Assembly: GCF_021462225.1 (NCBI RefSeq)
Contig: NC_061816.1
Span: 9,077,390 to 9,141,389 of the forward strand
Direction: 5' to 3'
DNA length: 64,000 nucleotides
DNA from: Girardinichthys multiradiatus
Lineage: Eukaryota > Chordata > Actinopteri > Cyprinodontiformes > Goodeidae
Position numbers and translations under genes: made by a program. This document shows positions 40,504 to 50,386 of the stretch, one piece after another. The notes under the pieces are model-generated. The model did not search any database and was not told the origin of the DNA. It saw nothing but the letters and a program-made list of their open reading frames with translations. Position 1 is the stretch's first letter, and each line of letters starts with the position of its first letter.

Positions 40504-42305
40504 TTCAATTAAATTCAATTCAAAAATACTTTATTAATCCCAAAGGGAAATTAAATGTTGTTATAGCTCATATTATGCAGGTTTCCTCAAAGAGCCGTTG
40601 TAGATGCTGATGGCTGTGGGCAGGAAGGATCTCCTGTAGCGCTCCGTCTTACAGCAGATCTGAAGAAGCCTCTGACTGAAGACACTCTGTTTTTGTAGGA
40701 CAGTCTCATGAAGAGGATGCTCAGGGTTCTCCATAATGTTCTTCATTTTATGAAGAATCCATCTTTCCACAATGATCTCCAGAGGTTCCAGAGGAGTCCC
40801 CAGAACAGAGCCAGCCTTCTTTATCAACTTGTTGAGCTTTTTTAAGTCCCTGGCTCTGATGCTGCTTCCCCAGCAGATGATGGTAGAAGAGATCACACTC
40901 TCCACAACAGACTTATAGAAGATATGCAGCATCTTGCTGCAAACACCAAAGGACCTAAGCTTCCTCAAGAAGTACAGTCTGCTCTGTCCCTTCTTGTAGA
41001 TGGCTTCACAGTTGCATCTCCACTCCAGTCTGTTGTCCAGGTGAATACCGAGGTATTTATACTCCTCCACCACCTCCACTTCTTCTCCCATGATAGAAAT
41101 AGTTTTTGACTTTTTCCTGTTTCTCTTAAAATCTACAATCATCTCCTTTGTTTTAGTCACGTTCAACATGAGATGATTGTTTCCACACCATGCCACAAAG
41201 CGGTCCACCACCTTCCTGTACTCAGCTTCTTGTCCATCTCTGATCCACCCCACGACTGCAGAATCATCCGAGTATTTCTGCAGATGACAGGAGTCTGTCT
41301 TGTACTGGAAGTCTGAGGTGTACAGAGTGAAGAGAAATGGTGAGAGTACAGTCCCCTGTGGTGCTCCTGTGCTGTTGACTACCTGGTTAGACTCACAACC
41401 CTTCAGTCTCACAAACTGTGGTCTGTTTGTCAGGTAGTCTTTGATCCAGGAGATTGTTGAGGCCTCCACCTGAGTCTTCTGGAGTTTCTGACAAAGCAAA
41501 TCAGGTTGGATTGTATTAAATGCACTGGAGAAATCAAAGAACATGATCCTCACAGTGCTGCTGGCTTTGTCCAGATGACAGTGGGTTTGTTGAAGCAGGT
41601 GTATGATGGCATCTTCAACTCCAACTCCACAGCGATAAGCAAACTGAAGGGGGTCCTGATGGTTTACTGTTTGCTTACTCAGGTGGGCCAACAGGAGTCT
41701 CTCTAGGACCTTCATGATGTGGGATGTCAGGGCAACAGGTCTATAGTCATTGAGGACTGATGGGTGAGTTTTCTTTGGTACCGGAACAAGACAGGAGGTC
41801 TTCCACAACACCGGAACCTTCTTCTGGGCCAGGCTAAGGTTGAAGAGGTGCTGCAGAATCCCACAGAGCTGCTCTGCACAGGCCTTCAGGACTCTAGGGC
41901 TGACATGATCTGGACCTGCAGCCTTATTCCTATTCAGTCTCTCCAGTTGTCTCTTCACCTGACTTCTTGAGACACACAGGTGGAAGGGGGAAGCAAAGGA
42001 AGCATCAGCATCTTCTGATATGGTTGAAGGCAAACATGTAGAAGCAGAAGGGTCTAGGGCTGAGCTGGAAGATAAAACATTTGAGGTGTGACAGGAAAGC
42101 TGTGGGTCAAAGGAGAGTGGAATGTCTGTTTGGCTGTGAGCAAGAGAGGAGGATGCGGAGCTTATTTCTGAACTGAACCTATTGAAGAATGTGTTCAGTT
42201 CATTGGCTCTGTCCAGACCTCCATCAGTCTGATCATCCTTCTGCTTGAAGCCCGTGATCTTCTTCATCCCTGACCACACATCTCTGATATTGTTTTGCTC
42301 TCATC
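40504..42305 (-). mobile_element. Rex1-type LINE, 5'-truncated
   Basis: The insertion carries the reverse transcriptase half only and ends in the AATTTCCCTTTGGGATTAAT-type 3' end of Rex1, followed by ATTGA-type tail repeats (40504-40540). The 5' junction lies near 42305, where the frame stops. The endonuclease is absent. Confidence 0.85.
40573..42279 (-). CDS. Rex1 reverse transcriptase, open 568-codon frame
   Basis: Retrotransposon reverse transcriptase that would copy element RNA onto nicked DNA. Visible RT blocks in order are 'RNKAAGPDHVSPRVLK', 'LNDYRPVALTS', 'FFDFSSAFNTI', 'GAPQGTVLSPFLF' and the catalytic 'YSDDSAVVG', which has the YSDD form seen in Rex1 instead of the commoner Y/FADD. 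The frame runs without a stop but has no ATG at its left end: it continues upstream to 'NIRDVWSGMKK' and then meets a stop at the truncation point. It is therefore a dead-on-arrival copy, yet undamaged since insertion, which suggests a fairly recent event. Confidence 0.85.
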   Translation of the reverse strand: MWSGMKKITGFKQKDDQTDGGLDRANELNTFFNRFSSEISSASSSLAHSQTDIPLSFDPQLSCHTSNVLSSSSALDPSASTCLPSTISEDADASFASPFHLCVSRSQVKRQLERLNRNKAAGPDHVSPRVLKACAEQLCGILQHLFNLSLAQKKVPVLWKTSCLVPVPKKTHPSVLNDYRPVALTSHIMKVLERLLLAHLSKQTVNHQDPLQFAYRCGVGVEDAIIHLLQQTHCHLDKASSTVRIMFFDFSSAFNTIQPDLLCQKLQKTQVEASTISWIKDYLTNRPQFVRLKGCESNQVVNSTGAPQGTVLSPFLFTLYTSDFQYKTDSCHLQKYSDDSAVVGWIRDGQEAEYRKVVDRFVAWCGNNHLMLNVTKTKEMIVDFKRNRKKSKTISIMGEEVEVVEEYKYLGIHLDNRLEWRCNCEAIYKKGQSRLYFLRKLRSFGVCSKMLHIFYKSVVESVISSTIICWGSSIRARDLKKLNKLIKKAGSVLGTPLEPLEIIVERWILHKMKNIMENPEHPLHETVLQKQSVFSQRLLQICCKTERYRRSFLPTAISIYNGSLRKPA

Positions 42306-42790
42306 TTGTCCAAGTTTATTTTGTAGAACTCACTGATTGATTCTTACCATAAACTTGCTTGGACATTTTTTCCATGACAGTCCTTTCTTATGCTCGCTAA
42401 TCTTTAGGAGACCCCACAGGTTTTCTATAGGGTTTAGGTCTGGGGACTACCATTAAAAAGGGTTAATTTTATGTCTGGTGAACCATCTCTGTGTTGATTT
42501 GACCATATATGTTGAATCATTATCCAGCTGAAAAACTCAATGATGAGCCATTTTCAGTTTACCAGCGGAAGCCAATAGATTATTTAAAATCTTCAGGCGT
42601 TTCTGGTTGCTCTACACTTTAACGAGCTTTCCAGGGCCTTCAGAAGGGAAACAGGCCCATAGCACCTCAGATCTGCCACCATACTTACCAAACCATGCAT
42701 CTCCCCAATTACTGACTGTTTTCGCTGTTCTACAGCCTGTGGATCTTCATCTTGTCTTCTCCTGATACCTTTTTACAATAAGATCCGTCT
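42306..42790 (-). mobile_element. Degraded Tc1/mariner-like transposon
   Basis: The minus strand contains 'TCCCCAGACCTAAACCC' plus 'TATAGAAAACCTGTGG' near 42450-42415 (protein '[15 protein letters not shown]') and upstream pieces to about 42790. Orientation is opposite to the fragment at 40375, so they are two insertions. Confidence 0.7.
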
Positions 42791-43266
42791 GATCATTTCG
42801 TACTTCACTGCAAATTAAGGCTTTAGCTTAAAGATTGAAATGTGTAAACGGAAGGATAATCTAGCTTGGATAGATGAACATTATTAAAGGTTTATCAAAT
42901 TCAATGTACTTAATATTGGTTATCATAATAATTAAGTAAGTTTGAATGGAAAAAAACATAAATATTTTTGATTTATTTGCATATGAAAGTACACACAGAT
43001 AAGATTGTATTTTCAAAAAAAACAAAGAAAAAAAATAAAAAGATTGTCTTTTAGGCTGTACATTTGTGTAATATTTGGCATATTTGTACATTAAAAGGAT
43101 TTAATTATACTCTGTTTGCTTAAATCTATTCCAACTGTGTTACCATTGTGAAAATCTAAATACTGCAACATGAAGAGGTTCAGTAGATGGCAGCAGTGTG
43201 TTATAAAAGCCTAGAGGAATACAAGAAGTATCTATTGTCTTTTATTGCCAAGCAAAAAAGCTATTA
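42791..43266. other. AT-rich spacer
   Basis: No gene or recognisable repeat is seen before the Tc1 element. Confidence 0.35.
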
Positions 43267-44834
43267 CAGGTCCTTCTCAAAATATTAGCATATTGTGATA
43301 AAGTTCATTATTTTCCATAATGTCATGATGAAAATTTAACATTCATATATTTTAGATTCATTGCACACTAACTGAAATATTTCAGGTCTTTTATTGTCTT
43401 AATACGGATGATTTTGGCATACAGCTCATAAAAACCCAAAATTCCTATCTCACAAAATTAGCATATTTAATCCGACCAATAAAAGAAAAGTGTTTTTAAT
43501 ACAAAAAACGTCAACCTTCAAATAATCATGTACAGTTATGCACTCAATACTTGGTCGGGAATCCTTTTGCAGAAATGACTGCTTCAGTGCGGCGCGGCAT
43601 GGAGGCAATCAGCCTGTGGCACTGCTGAGGTCTTATAGAGGCCCAGGATGCTTCGATAGCGGCCTTTAGCTCATCCAGAGTGTTGGGTCTTGAGTCTCTC
43701 AACGTTCTCTTCACAATATCCCAAAGATTCTCTATGGGGTTCAGGTCAGGAGAGTTGGCAGGCCAATTGAGCACAGTGATACCATGGTCAGTAAACCATT
43801 TACCAGTGGTTTTGGCACTGTGAGCAGGTGCCAGGTCATGCTGAAAAATGAAATCTTCATCTCCATAAAGCTTTTCAGCAGATGGAAGCATGAAGTGCTC
43901 CAAAATCTCCTGATAGCTAGCTGCATTGACCCTGTCCTTGATAAAACACAGTGGACCAACACCAGCAGCTGACACGGCACCCCAGACCATCACTGACTGT
44001 GGGTACTTGACACTGGACTTCTGGTATTTTGGCATTTCCTTCTCCCCAGTCTTCCTCCAGACTCTGGCACCTTGATTTCCGAATGACATGCAGAATTTGC
44101 TTTCATCCGAAAAAAGTACTTTGGACCACTGAGCAACAGTCCAGTGCTGCTTCTCTGTAGCCCAGGTCTGGGGAATGCGGCACCTGTAGCCCATTTCCTG
44201 CACACGCCTATGCACGGTGGCTCTGGATGTTTCTACTCCAGACTCAGTCCACTGCTTCCGCAGGTCCCCCAAGGTCTGGAATCGGCCCTTCTCCACAATC
44301 TTCCTCAGGGTCCGGTCACCTCTTCTCGTTGTGCAGCGTTTTCTGCCACACTTTTTCCTTCCCACAGACTTCCCACTGAGGTGCCTTGATACAGCATTCT
44401 GGGAACAGCCTATTCGTTCAGAAATTTCTTTCTGTGTCTTACCCTCTTGCTTGAGGGTGTCAATAGTGGCCTTCTGGACAGCAGTCAGGTCGGCAGTCTT
44501 ACCCATGATTGGGGTTTTGAGTGATGAACCAGGCTGGGAGTTTTAAAGGCCTCAGGAATCTTTTGCAGGTGTTTAGAGTTAACTCGTTGATTCAGATGAT
44601 TAGGTTCATAGCTCGTTTAGAGAGCCTTTTAATGATATGCTAATTTTGTGAGATAGTAATTTTGGGTTTTCATGAGCTGTATGCCAAAATCATCCGTATT
44701 AAGACCATAAAAGACCTGAAATATTTCAGTTAGTGTGCAATGAATCTAAAATATATGAATGTTAAATTTTCATCATGACATTATGGAAAATAATGAACTT
44801 TATCACAATATGCTAATATTTTGAGAAGGACCTG
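43267..44834 (-). mobile_element. Full-length Tc1-like element with intact transposase (family B, copy A)
   Basis: The element is 1568 bp and flanked by TA at 43265-43266 and 44835-44836. Its terminal inverted repeats span 43267-43466 and 44635-44834 (200 bp each) with about three mismatches, both starting CAGGTCCTTCTC. One uninterrupted transposase gene fills the interior. It is the same length as the copy at 62255. Confidence 0.96.
43544..44506 (-). CDS. Tc1-like transposase, intact, DD34E
   Basis: Transposase that would bind the terminal repeats and cut and paste the element at TA sites. The frame is 320 aa, from ATG at 44506 to the stop at 43544. The N-terminal paired-like helix-turn-helix DNA-binding region covers about residues 1-110 (with '[18 protein letters not shown]'), including a basic 'GRKKCGRKR' stretch at about 49-57. 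The catalytic triad is Asp134 ('FSDESKF'), Asp224 ('FQHDLAPAH') and Glu259 ('NPIENLWD'), 34 residues between the last two. The protein ends 'GFPTKY'. Usual Tc1 transposases are about 340 aa; here some 16-20 residues are missing between 'RIPQ' (113) and 'TWATEK', a deletion shared with the second copy. All catalytic residues are present; activity is unknown. Confidence 0.95.
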   Translation of the reverse strand: MGKTADLTAVQKATIDTLKQEGKTQKEISERIGCSQNAVSRHLSGKSVGRKKCGRKRCTTRRGDRTLRKIVEKGRFQTLGDLRKQWTESGVETSRATVHRRVQEMGYRCRIPQTWATEKQHWTVAQWSKVLFSDESKFCMSFGNQGARVWRKTGEKEMPKYQKSSVKYPQSVMVWGAVSAAGVGPLCFIKDRVNAASYQEILEHFMLPSAEKLYGDEDFIFQHDLAPAHSAKTTGKWFTDHGITVLNWPANSPDLNPIENLWDIVKRTLRDSRPNTLDELKAAIEASWASIRPQQCHRLIASMPRRTEAVISAKGFPTKY

Positions 44835-44958
44835 TAATTATTCTTCAACTTGATGGGATTTATCTGCTTTTGTGAAATATTTGGACACTGCTGTCAGTTT
44901 TCATCATCTTAAATCAGATATAATGAAATTGGCTGATGAGTTTAAGTGCTTAAAGCAT

Positions 44959-46014
44959 TCAGAGAAATGTTCCAGTGCCCTCTGAGCTCTGAGAAGACGA
45001 CCTGCTGAACCTGGATCCTGACATCCTCTCCTTTCTGAGTTTCTTCTGCAGGAGATGCATCATTTTCTTCCTGAACTTCACTCCCACAACTGCATACAGG
45101 AAAGGGTTTATGGAGCTATGCAGAAGACCCAGGGTGTTGGTTATGACCAGAGCTAAGGTCACCGACGTCCTTACGTCGCAGTCAAACGGTATCAGACCAG
45201 CTCTAATTAGTGTATCAATCATCATGGTTATATGGTATGGCACCCAGCACAGCAGGAACACAATCACCACAGTTATGATCACCCGCATGGCCCGGTGCTT
45301 CTGGAAACCATGAGTCTTCAGCAGCCTTGTGATGGTGGCGCTGTAGCAGACTATCATGACCTGTAGCGGGATCAGAAAGCCAAAAATATGGCAAAACGCA
45401 CGATTTGCAAGCCTCCAACTGTTGGTACTGCCAATGTGAAAGGTTTCTGTACATATTAGCCTCTCAGAGTCATCAAACTTGTTAGTATCATTAAAAAGGG
45501 CAGGCAGAGCAAGGGCCCAACCAAGAGCCCAAACTGCTGCACAGAGGATCCTGCTGCACTTCCTCTGTTTACTTCTGTGGGTCTTATGGGCGTGCACAAT
45601 CACAAGATACCGATCGATGCTTATGCAAGCCAGGAATATTATGCTGGTGTAGAAGTTTGCTTCTATAATGAGGTTGAGGAACTTACACATAAATTTACCA
45701 AAGAGCCATCCCTGAAGCAGAGCTACTGCAAAGAAGGGGAGCGTCAGGGCCATCAGTCCATCTGCTACTGTCAGGTGAAACAAATAGACTTCTGATGAAG
45801 TCAGAACCTTTCTGCTGGAGATGATCACCCACCCCACCAGCACATTTCCTGGGACTGCCAGTAAAAAGTTAGCTAGGAGGATAAAAGCTGAGATCCACGC
45901 TGCCATAGGTTCCAGATGTTTGGGTTTACATGATATTGTGTTTGGATCTAGGTCGAGGAGTACAGTTTCATTCAGGTCAAAGTAGTCATCAGTGAAGGTG
46001 TAGGTGATGGACAT
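44959..46014 (-). CDS. cxcr1/2: CXC chemokine receptor, CXCR1/CXCR2 type
   Basis: A seven-helix G-protein-coupled receptor for ELR-type CXC chemokines such as interleukin-8, guiding neutrophils. The 351-aa frame lies in one exon. It has an acidic, tyrosine-containing N-terminus with an N-glycosylation site (Asn15, 'NET') and the N-terminal Cys that pairs with loop 3. Then come 'ISIDRYLVIVHA' after helix 3, 'CWVPYH' in helix 6 and 'NPFLYAVVG' in helix 7. A Ser/Thr-rich tail supplies kinase and arrestin sites. The start at 46014 has a good context once spliced (GCCATGT) and follows an acceptor, 'caccatag'-like, at 46017. The arpc2 neighbour fits the human CXCR1/CXCR2-ARPC2 locus. I cannot tell CXCR1 from CXCR2 by eye. 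Confidence 0.95.
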   Translation of the reverse strand: MSITYTFTDDYFDLNETVLLDLDPNTISCKPKHLEPMAAWISAFILLANFLLAVPGNVLVGWVIISSRKVLTSSEVYLFHLTVADGLMALTLPFFAVALLQGWLFGKFMCKFLNLIIEANFYTSIIFLACISIDRYLVIVHAHKTHRSKQRKCSRILCAAVWALGWALALPALFNDTNKFDDSERLICTETFHIGSTNSWRLANRAFCHIFGFLIPLQVMIVCYSATITRLLKTHGFQKHRAMRVIITVVIVFLLCWVPYHITMMIDTLIRAGLIPFDCDVRTSVTLALVITNTLGLLHSSINPFLYAVVGVKFRKKMMHLLQKKLRKERMSGSRFSRSSSQSSEGTGTFL

Positions 46015-46399
46015 GGCTATGGGTGAGAAAGAGAGTTAAATCAGTGGACTTTCACTAAAACTGTAGGAAACAGAGAAGTGGATGAAATACTTTAAGACTG
46101 AAAAGGAAAAACACTGATAATTTGGTTCCAAAGTTTTAACATCTAAAACAAATGTCCTTTTAACATCACAATGTAAGACAACGGTGTCTCATCCAAATGT
46201 GACAAGAAACATGGCGGTACATTTGTGTTATATTACAGACACATTACATTTTTTTTTTCTCCTTATTTTGACACCAAATTAGATTAAGCGCTCCCTGTTT
46301 TAGGTCCGTTAGGACCACTAAAATTATTTCTATTTACTAAATGCCAGAAAAATAAAAATACTTTTTTATTTTTTAATTCATTCGTTTAAATACATTTAC

Positions 46400-47010
46400 T
46401 TGGTTTTTTGTAAAATTACCTTCTAAATTGTCACTTGGGTCAAACATTTCTGGGTCTCCTTCCACAAGCTTCTTACAATAGTTTGCTGGAATTTGGGCCC
46501 ATTCCTCCTGTCAGAACTGCTGTAACCGGGTCAGGTTTGTAGGTCGCCTTGCACACACTCATCTTTTCAGTTCTAACCACATATTTTCTATGGGACTGAC
46601 ATCAAGACATTGTGATGGACACTCTAAAACGTAGACTTTGTTGCCTTAAGCCACTTTGGAGCTAATTTCGTGGGGTACTCAGGGTCATTGTCCATTTGGA
46701 AAAACAATTTGCATCTAAGCTTTAACTTCCTGGCTGACATCTTGAGATGTTGCTTCAGTATTTCCACATAATGTTCAATTCTCATGATGCCATCTAGGTT
46801 GTGAAGTTAATGAGTCTGTCATTCAGCTAAACACACCCACAGCATAATGGTGCCGTTTCCGTAATTCACAGCAGGGATGGTGTTGTGAAGCCTCCAATTC
46901 TCCCCCTTTTTCCCCCAAATTGCCAAACCCTTACATCAGACCACAGTACATGTAATTCAGGCATTTCTCCTGCCTGTTGTGGTCAAGAAAGAACTGTGCC
47001 AAAAAGGGAA
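46400..47010 (-). mobile_element. Degraded Tc1-like transposon (family F) in the CXCR intron
   Basis: Landmarks in order on plus are 'tttgggcccattcctcctgtcag' (split by changes), 'gtcaggtttgtaggtcgcct', 'cattgtccatttgg' and 'gctttaacttcctggctgac'. Also present are 'aacacacccacagcataatgg' and 'cagaccacagtacatg'. All belong to one fish Tc1-like family read in reverse. Many indels. Confidence 0.7.
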
Positions 47011-47119
47011 GCTGTGAATTTACAGGCCCGTCTCTGTTCCGACCCTGACATCTGGTCATAAGATTTGGATCGTGACCGAAAAAAACTTGATTCTGGATAC
47101 AAGCGGACCAAAATTAGCT

Positions 47120-47415
47120 TGCTCCATTGGGTAGCGATACTCTGCCTTTAAGATAGGCTGAGGAGGTCCGTAAACTGGGTAGAGCTTGGAGTAGAGCTGC
47201 TACATCAAACGGAGACGGTTGAAGTGGATCAGGCATCTGATCCAGACGCCTCCTGGGCGCATGCCTTTGGAGGTTTGCCAGGAACATCCCACTGGGAGAA
47301 GGCCCCAGGGAATACCCAGAACTTAATGAAGGAATTAAATATCCCTGGCCTGGGAATGCCCTCGGATCTCCCTAATGAGCTGATCTCAATCAGGCAGAGG
47401 AAAATAGATGGATAA
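47120..47415 (+). mobile_element. RTE-type LINE 3' fragment (Expander/Rex3-like) in the CXCR intron
   Basis: The plus strand has 'gacgcctcctgggcgcatgc', 'ggaacatcccactgggagaa', 'ggccccagggaatacccag', 'gcctgggaatgccctcggat' and ends 'aaaatagatggataaa'. This is the conserved 3' end of fish RTE elements with its GATG-type tail. Confidence 0.75.
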
Positions 47416-48113
47416 ACCAGGCTTTTGGAGGTCTACAGATGTCTTTCTGATGTTTTGAGTAATTTATTTGGATTTGTGAATGATGCAACATAAGGAAGCA
47501 TCATGTTTGAGGTGTCGCCTTGATATACATGCACAGCTGTGCCTCCTGTTACCCTAAATGTTGTCCTGAAGCTTACAAAGACAAGATGTCATCAACAGGG
47601 CTTTAAAAAATTTAAAAGCATAGTAATTAACTGTATGTAAATTTAAAAATATGTATAAAATATCTCTTATTGTTGTGGCATTTAAGAAATAGAAATAATA
47701 TTGATAATCCTACCTGAGCTAAAGCAGGAGTGCCTTTGGGGTTATATTATCTGTGAAAATTGTTCATCATTACAAATATCCAACTCAAAGCTTAAAGATC
47801 TTTGTTAGTGTGGATGCAAATGAAGGTGTACATGCAGGATTAGTTTGACTGCCAACCACATTACCTGGGTGTGCAGAATCAGACAAATCTTGATTGAAAA
47901 TGTTGTTGGGTTTGCATAAACTAACTGTAATTTAGGTTTTTCAAACCTCACAAAAACAAAAAACCCATGAAAGTGGAACCACTTGGTGAGTTTAACCTTC
48001 TCCAAAAACGATTTTGATTTTTATCATGGTTGAATGATTTCAACCTATATTAAATGTTACTAATTTAGCCAACCTTGTTAACTTTTAAGAAGAAAACGGC
48101 ATCAGGAACTCAC
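47416..48113. other. Rest of the CXCR leader intron
   Basis: AT-rich, with no supported gene or repeat beyond the elements listed. Confidence 0.4.
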
Positions 48114-48210
48114 CTTTTTTTGCTATCTTGATAGAAAACCCCAGCATCCAAATGACACCGTGCCAATGTAGTAATTTCTCTAAGAAACCACAATATGTGC
48201 TGGTTTTGTT
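48114..48210 (-). other. Upstream exon of the CXCR gene
   Basis: On the minus strand a run of seven A and a G ends at 48114 and is followed by a strong donor, GTGAGT. It pairs with the acceptor at 46017. An ATG at 48147 is in frame through the junction and would add 12 residues ('MLGFSIKIAKKA') to the receptor. Its Kozak context is weak, so I treat the exon as 5' UTR with a possible alternative start. The 5' limit is a guess. Confidence 0.5.
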
Positions 48211-48479
48211 CGTACTGAGGATTGGCCCAATGTCCTGCTTCCTTTTTGGTGTGTAACTCCAAACAAGTGCGTCATGACTTTTTCACTACTAAAACAGGTT
48301 CCTCTAAAATCAACCATTTTTGTTTATGTAACAATAAATTATTTCACTAAGGTCAAGAATGTTTTTCACAGTAAACATTCAAGTGACTATCTGAAAGACC
48401 TGAATGCAAAACACTAAATCCAGGTGGTTTTAATAGAATGGGTGTATGCTTGGACTTAATGTTATATTAATAATAAAAT

Positions 48480-48850
48480 CTGTTTATTTTCAGATTTTCA
48501 GCACACACCAGAAGGTTTTGGGTCAAAAATGGGAACTAGTCATGATTTGATCCATTTTCATATTAAAATCAACCCCATATCATGATGCTGCCACCACCAT
48601 GGCTCGCTGTGGACTATGTTTCCATCAAACCATAGAAATGTGGAATATTTTAGCCAGTCCTTGATGTTTTCTCCAGAAGAAAAAGCTTCTGTCTTTCAGC
48701 CCTACTATTTAAAGGAGACTGTTGACGCATGTAGAGACACAAACAGCACTTGGCAGAAATTCCTGCAGCTACCTCAGGGTTGCTGTCTGCCTCCCTGACT
48801 TGTTTGGACCAATGTCCGTTTTGTAATCTGACTGATGTCCCATTGTTTCC
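48480..48850 (-). mobile_element. Tc1-like relic upstream of the CXCR gene
   Basis: The segment 'catatcatgatgctgccacc' followed by 'accatggctcgctgtggactatg', and further 'agccagtccttgatgttttc', match a Tc1-like transposase region read in reverse. The frame is broken and the boundaries are estimates. Confidence 0.5.
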
Positions 48851-50095
48851 ACTTACTGAAGATTCACCAGATGCAAAACATTTATTTATTACATTTATTA
48901 TTACATTTATTGATTATTAATTAATTACTTGCTTTGAGATTCAAGTTTCGGACTGAAACAGTGAAGTGTCCAAGCAAAAGTGAACCTGTGTTGCACAATT
49001 CTTGTTAGATAGTAATCTGTGTGGAGCAAGCGGTTTCAAAAACCACACACTTTCTGGGAATGAGTTTGTAAAATGTTCTCCTTAATTGAGCAAATAACTG
49101 GTTTCTGCAACAGTTTGGTTTCCACAGCTTAACAGTAAACACTGTGCAGGTTTGTTATTTTTCTGAAGTAGGGAGTTCGTTGGTATTTCTGTTGTTTTAG
49201 TGAGAAGGCGGCTTCATGTTGAGACAAACATCGGTGAACGTGAAGAGAAGATTCTGATGTACAATCTGTAATGACTGGTTGCAGACTGGCTCACTGACAG
49301 AGCCCTTCCTTCCCATCCTTCTACTAATATACTGCTCTTCTAGCAAATAAACATGCTCACACACACAAATACATCTGGTTTTTAATTCATCTTTTACTCA
49401 TCTCTCTTATTTACGCAGCTTAATTGCAACATGCAGGTGTTTGGACTTGTAAATGGCCTCATTGTCACACTGCCAGCCTGCAGGAGGAAGCATGACAGTC
49501 CCCCAACGAGAAAGGCCAGTTTATAGTTTCTGGTTGCCTCGTCCAACTCTTTTTTTGGCCAACACTGCCTTGTTCTCACCAGCTAAACAATTGTTGGTAA
49601 CAAAAAATAAATAAAAAACTGAACAACTCCAGGGTGTGATTTACTTTATTGATCTGTTGTTTCTTACGGTTAATTGAAGAAAAAAGAGGTTTATTCAGGA
49701 TAGTTATTTTGAAAATACATATATTTTTTTGTTTTGCTTCATCATCAAACATAGATGGGAGCATTAATCATGTGACCATATTCATAACACATTGAATTAG
49801 TGTGCGGATCAGCAGATATGTTTTAGCACCCCATTCATCTGGAAATATCTGAACCGTTAAGTTGTTTGTTGTGTGTGACAGCTGCCTAGCTGCCGGCATT
49901 AATGTAAAGAGGAGACTAATTTGCACCTGACATTTGATTACACAAAACTACAAACACAATCCAGGGAGCTTGCCATGGACATTCACCATTCTGGAAAAAC
50001 TTGACTGGTGTCTGGATTGTTGTTTGACTTGCTTCTAAGAAAACATTTGGCCAGAGCACCGCAGATACTCATCTCTGCAGCTCGCAAAGATGGCA
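48851..50095. other. Intergenic, nothing recognised
   Basis: AT-rich sequence. I see no convincing gene, RNA or mobile element. Confidence 0.35.
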
Positions 50096-50386
50096 TCATG
50101 ACCTGTGGCAGCAAACCTTGATTATCTCTGTCTCATATTCTTTGGAAAACTTACAGCTCAAAGTAAAAGAGATTCCAGTCATGTTTAGGGTTTCATTCTC
50201 GAGAAAAATGCTGTCCTCCTGCACCTCTGAAATGTAGAGCTTCATTTTGTACTTATAATTACGGCCGTGTATGTTTAGTTTCTCCCACCTTCTCACACCA
50301 TCACGACTAAACAGCTGTTCTATGTAATCCAGAGAAATCTTGCCAGCATTAACAGTAGAAATAACTAAAAGTAATACAACATACAC
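50096..50386 (-). CDS. Unassigned 96-codon frame, possible exon
   Basis: The minus-strand frame starts at GTG, not ATG, at 50386 and ends in a stop at 50096-50098. An in-frame stop lies about ten codons further upstream, so any real gene needs a splice acceptor near 50400. It begins with a hydrophobic 'VVLLLVISTVNA' that looks like a signal peptide end. It carries two N-glycosylation sites ('NET', 'NMT') and has protein-like composition with three cysteines. I do not recognise a family. It may be an exon of an unannotated secreted or membrane protein, or a chance frame. Confidence 0.2.
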   Translation of the reverse strand: MYVVLLLVISTVNAGKISLDYIEQLFSRDGVRRWEKLNIHGRNYKYKMKLYISEVQEDSIFLENETLNMTGISFTLSCKFSKEYETEIIKVCCHRS

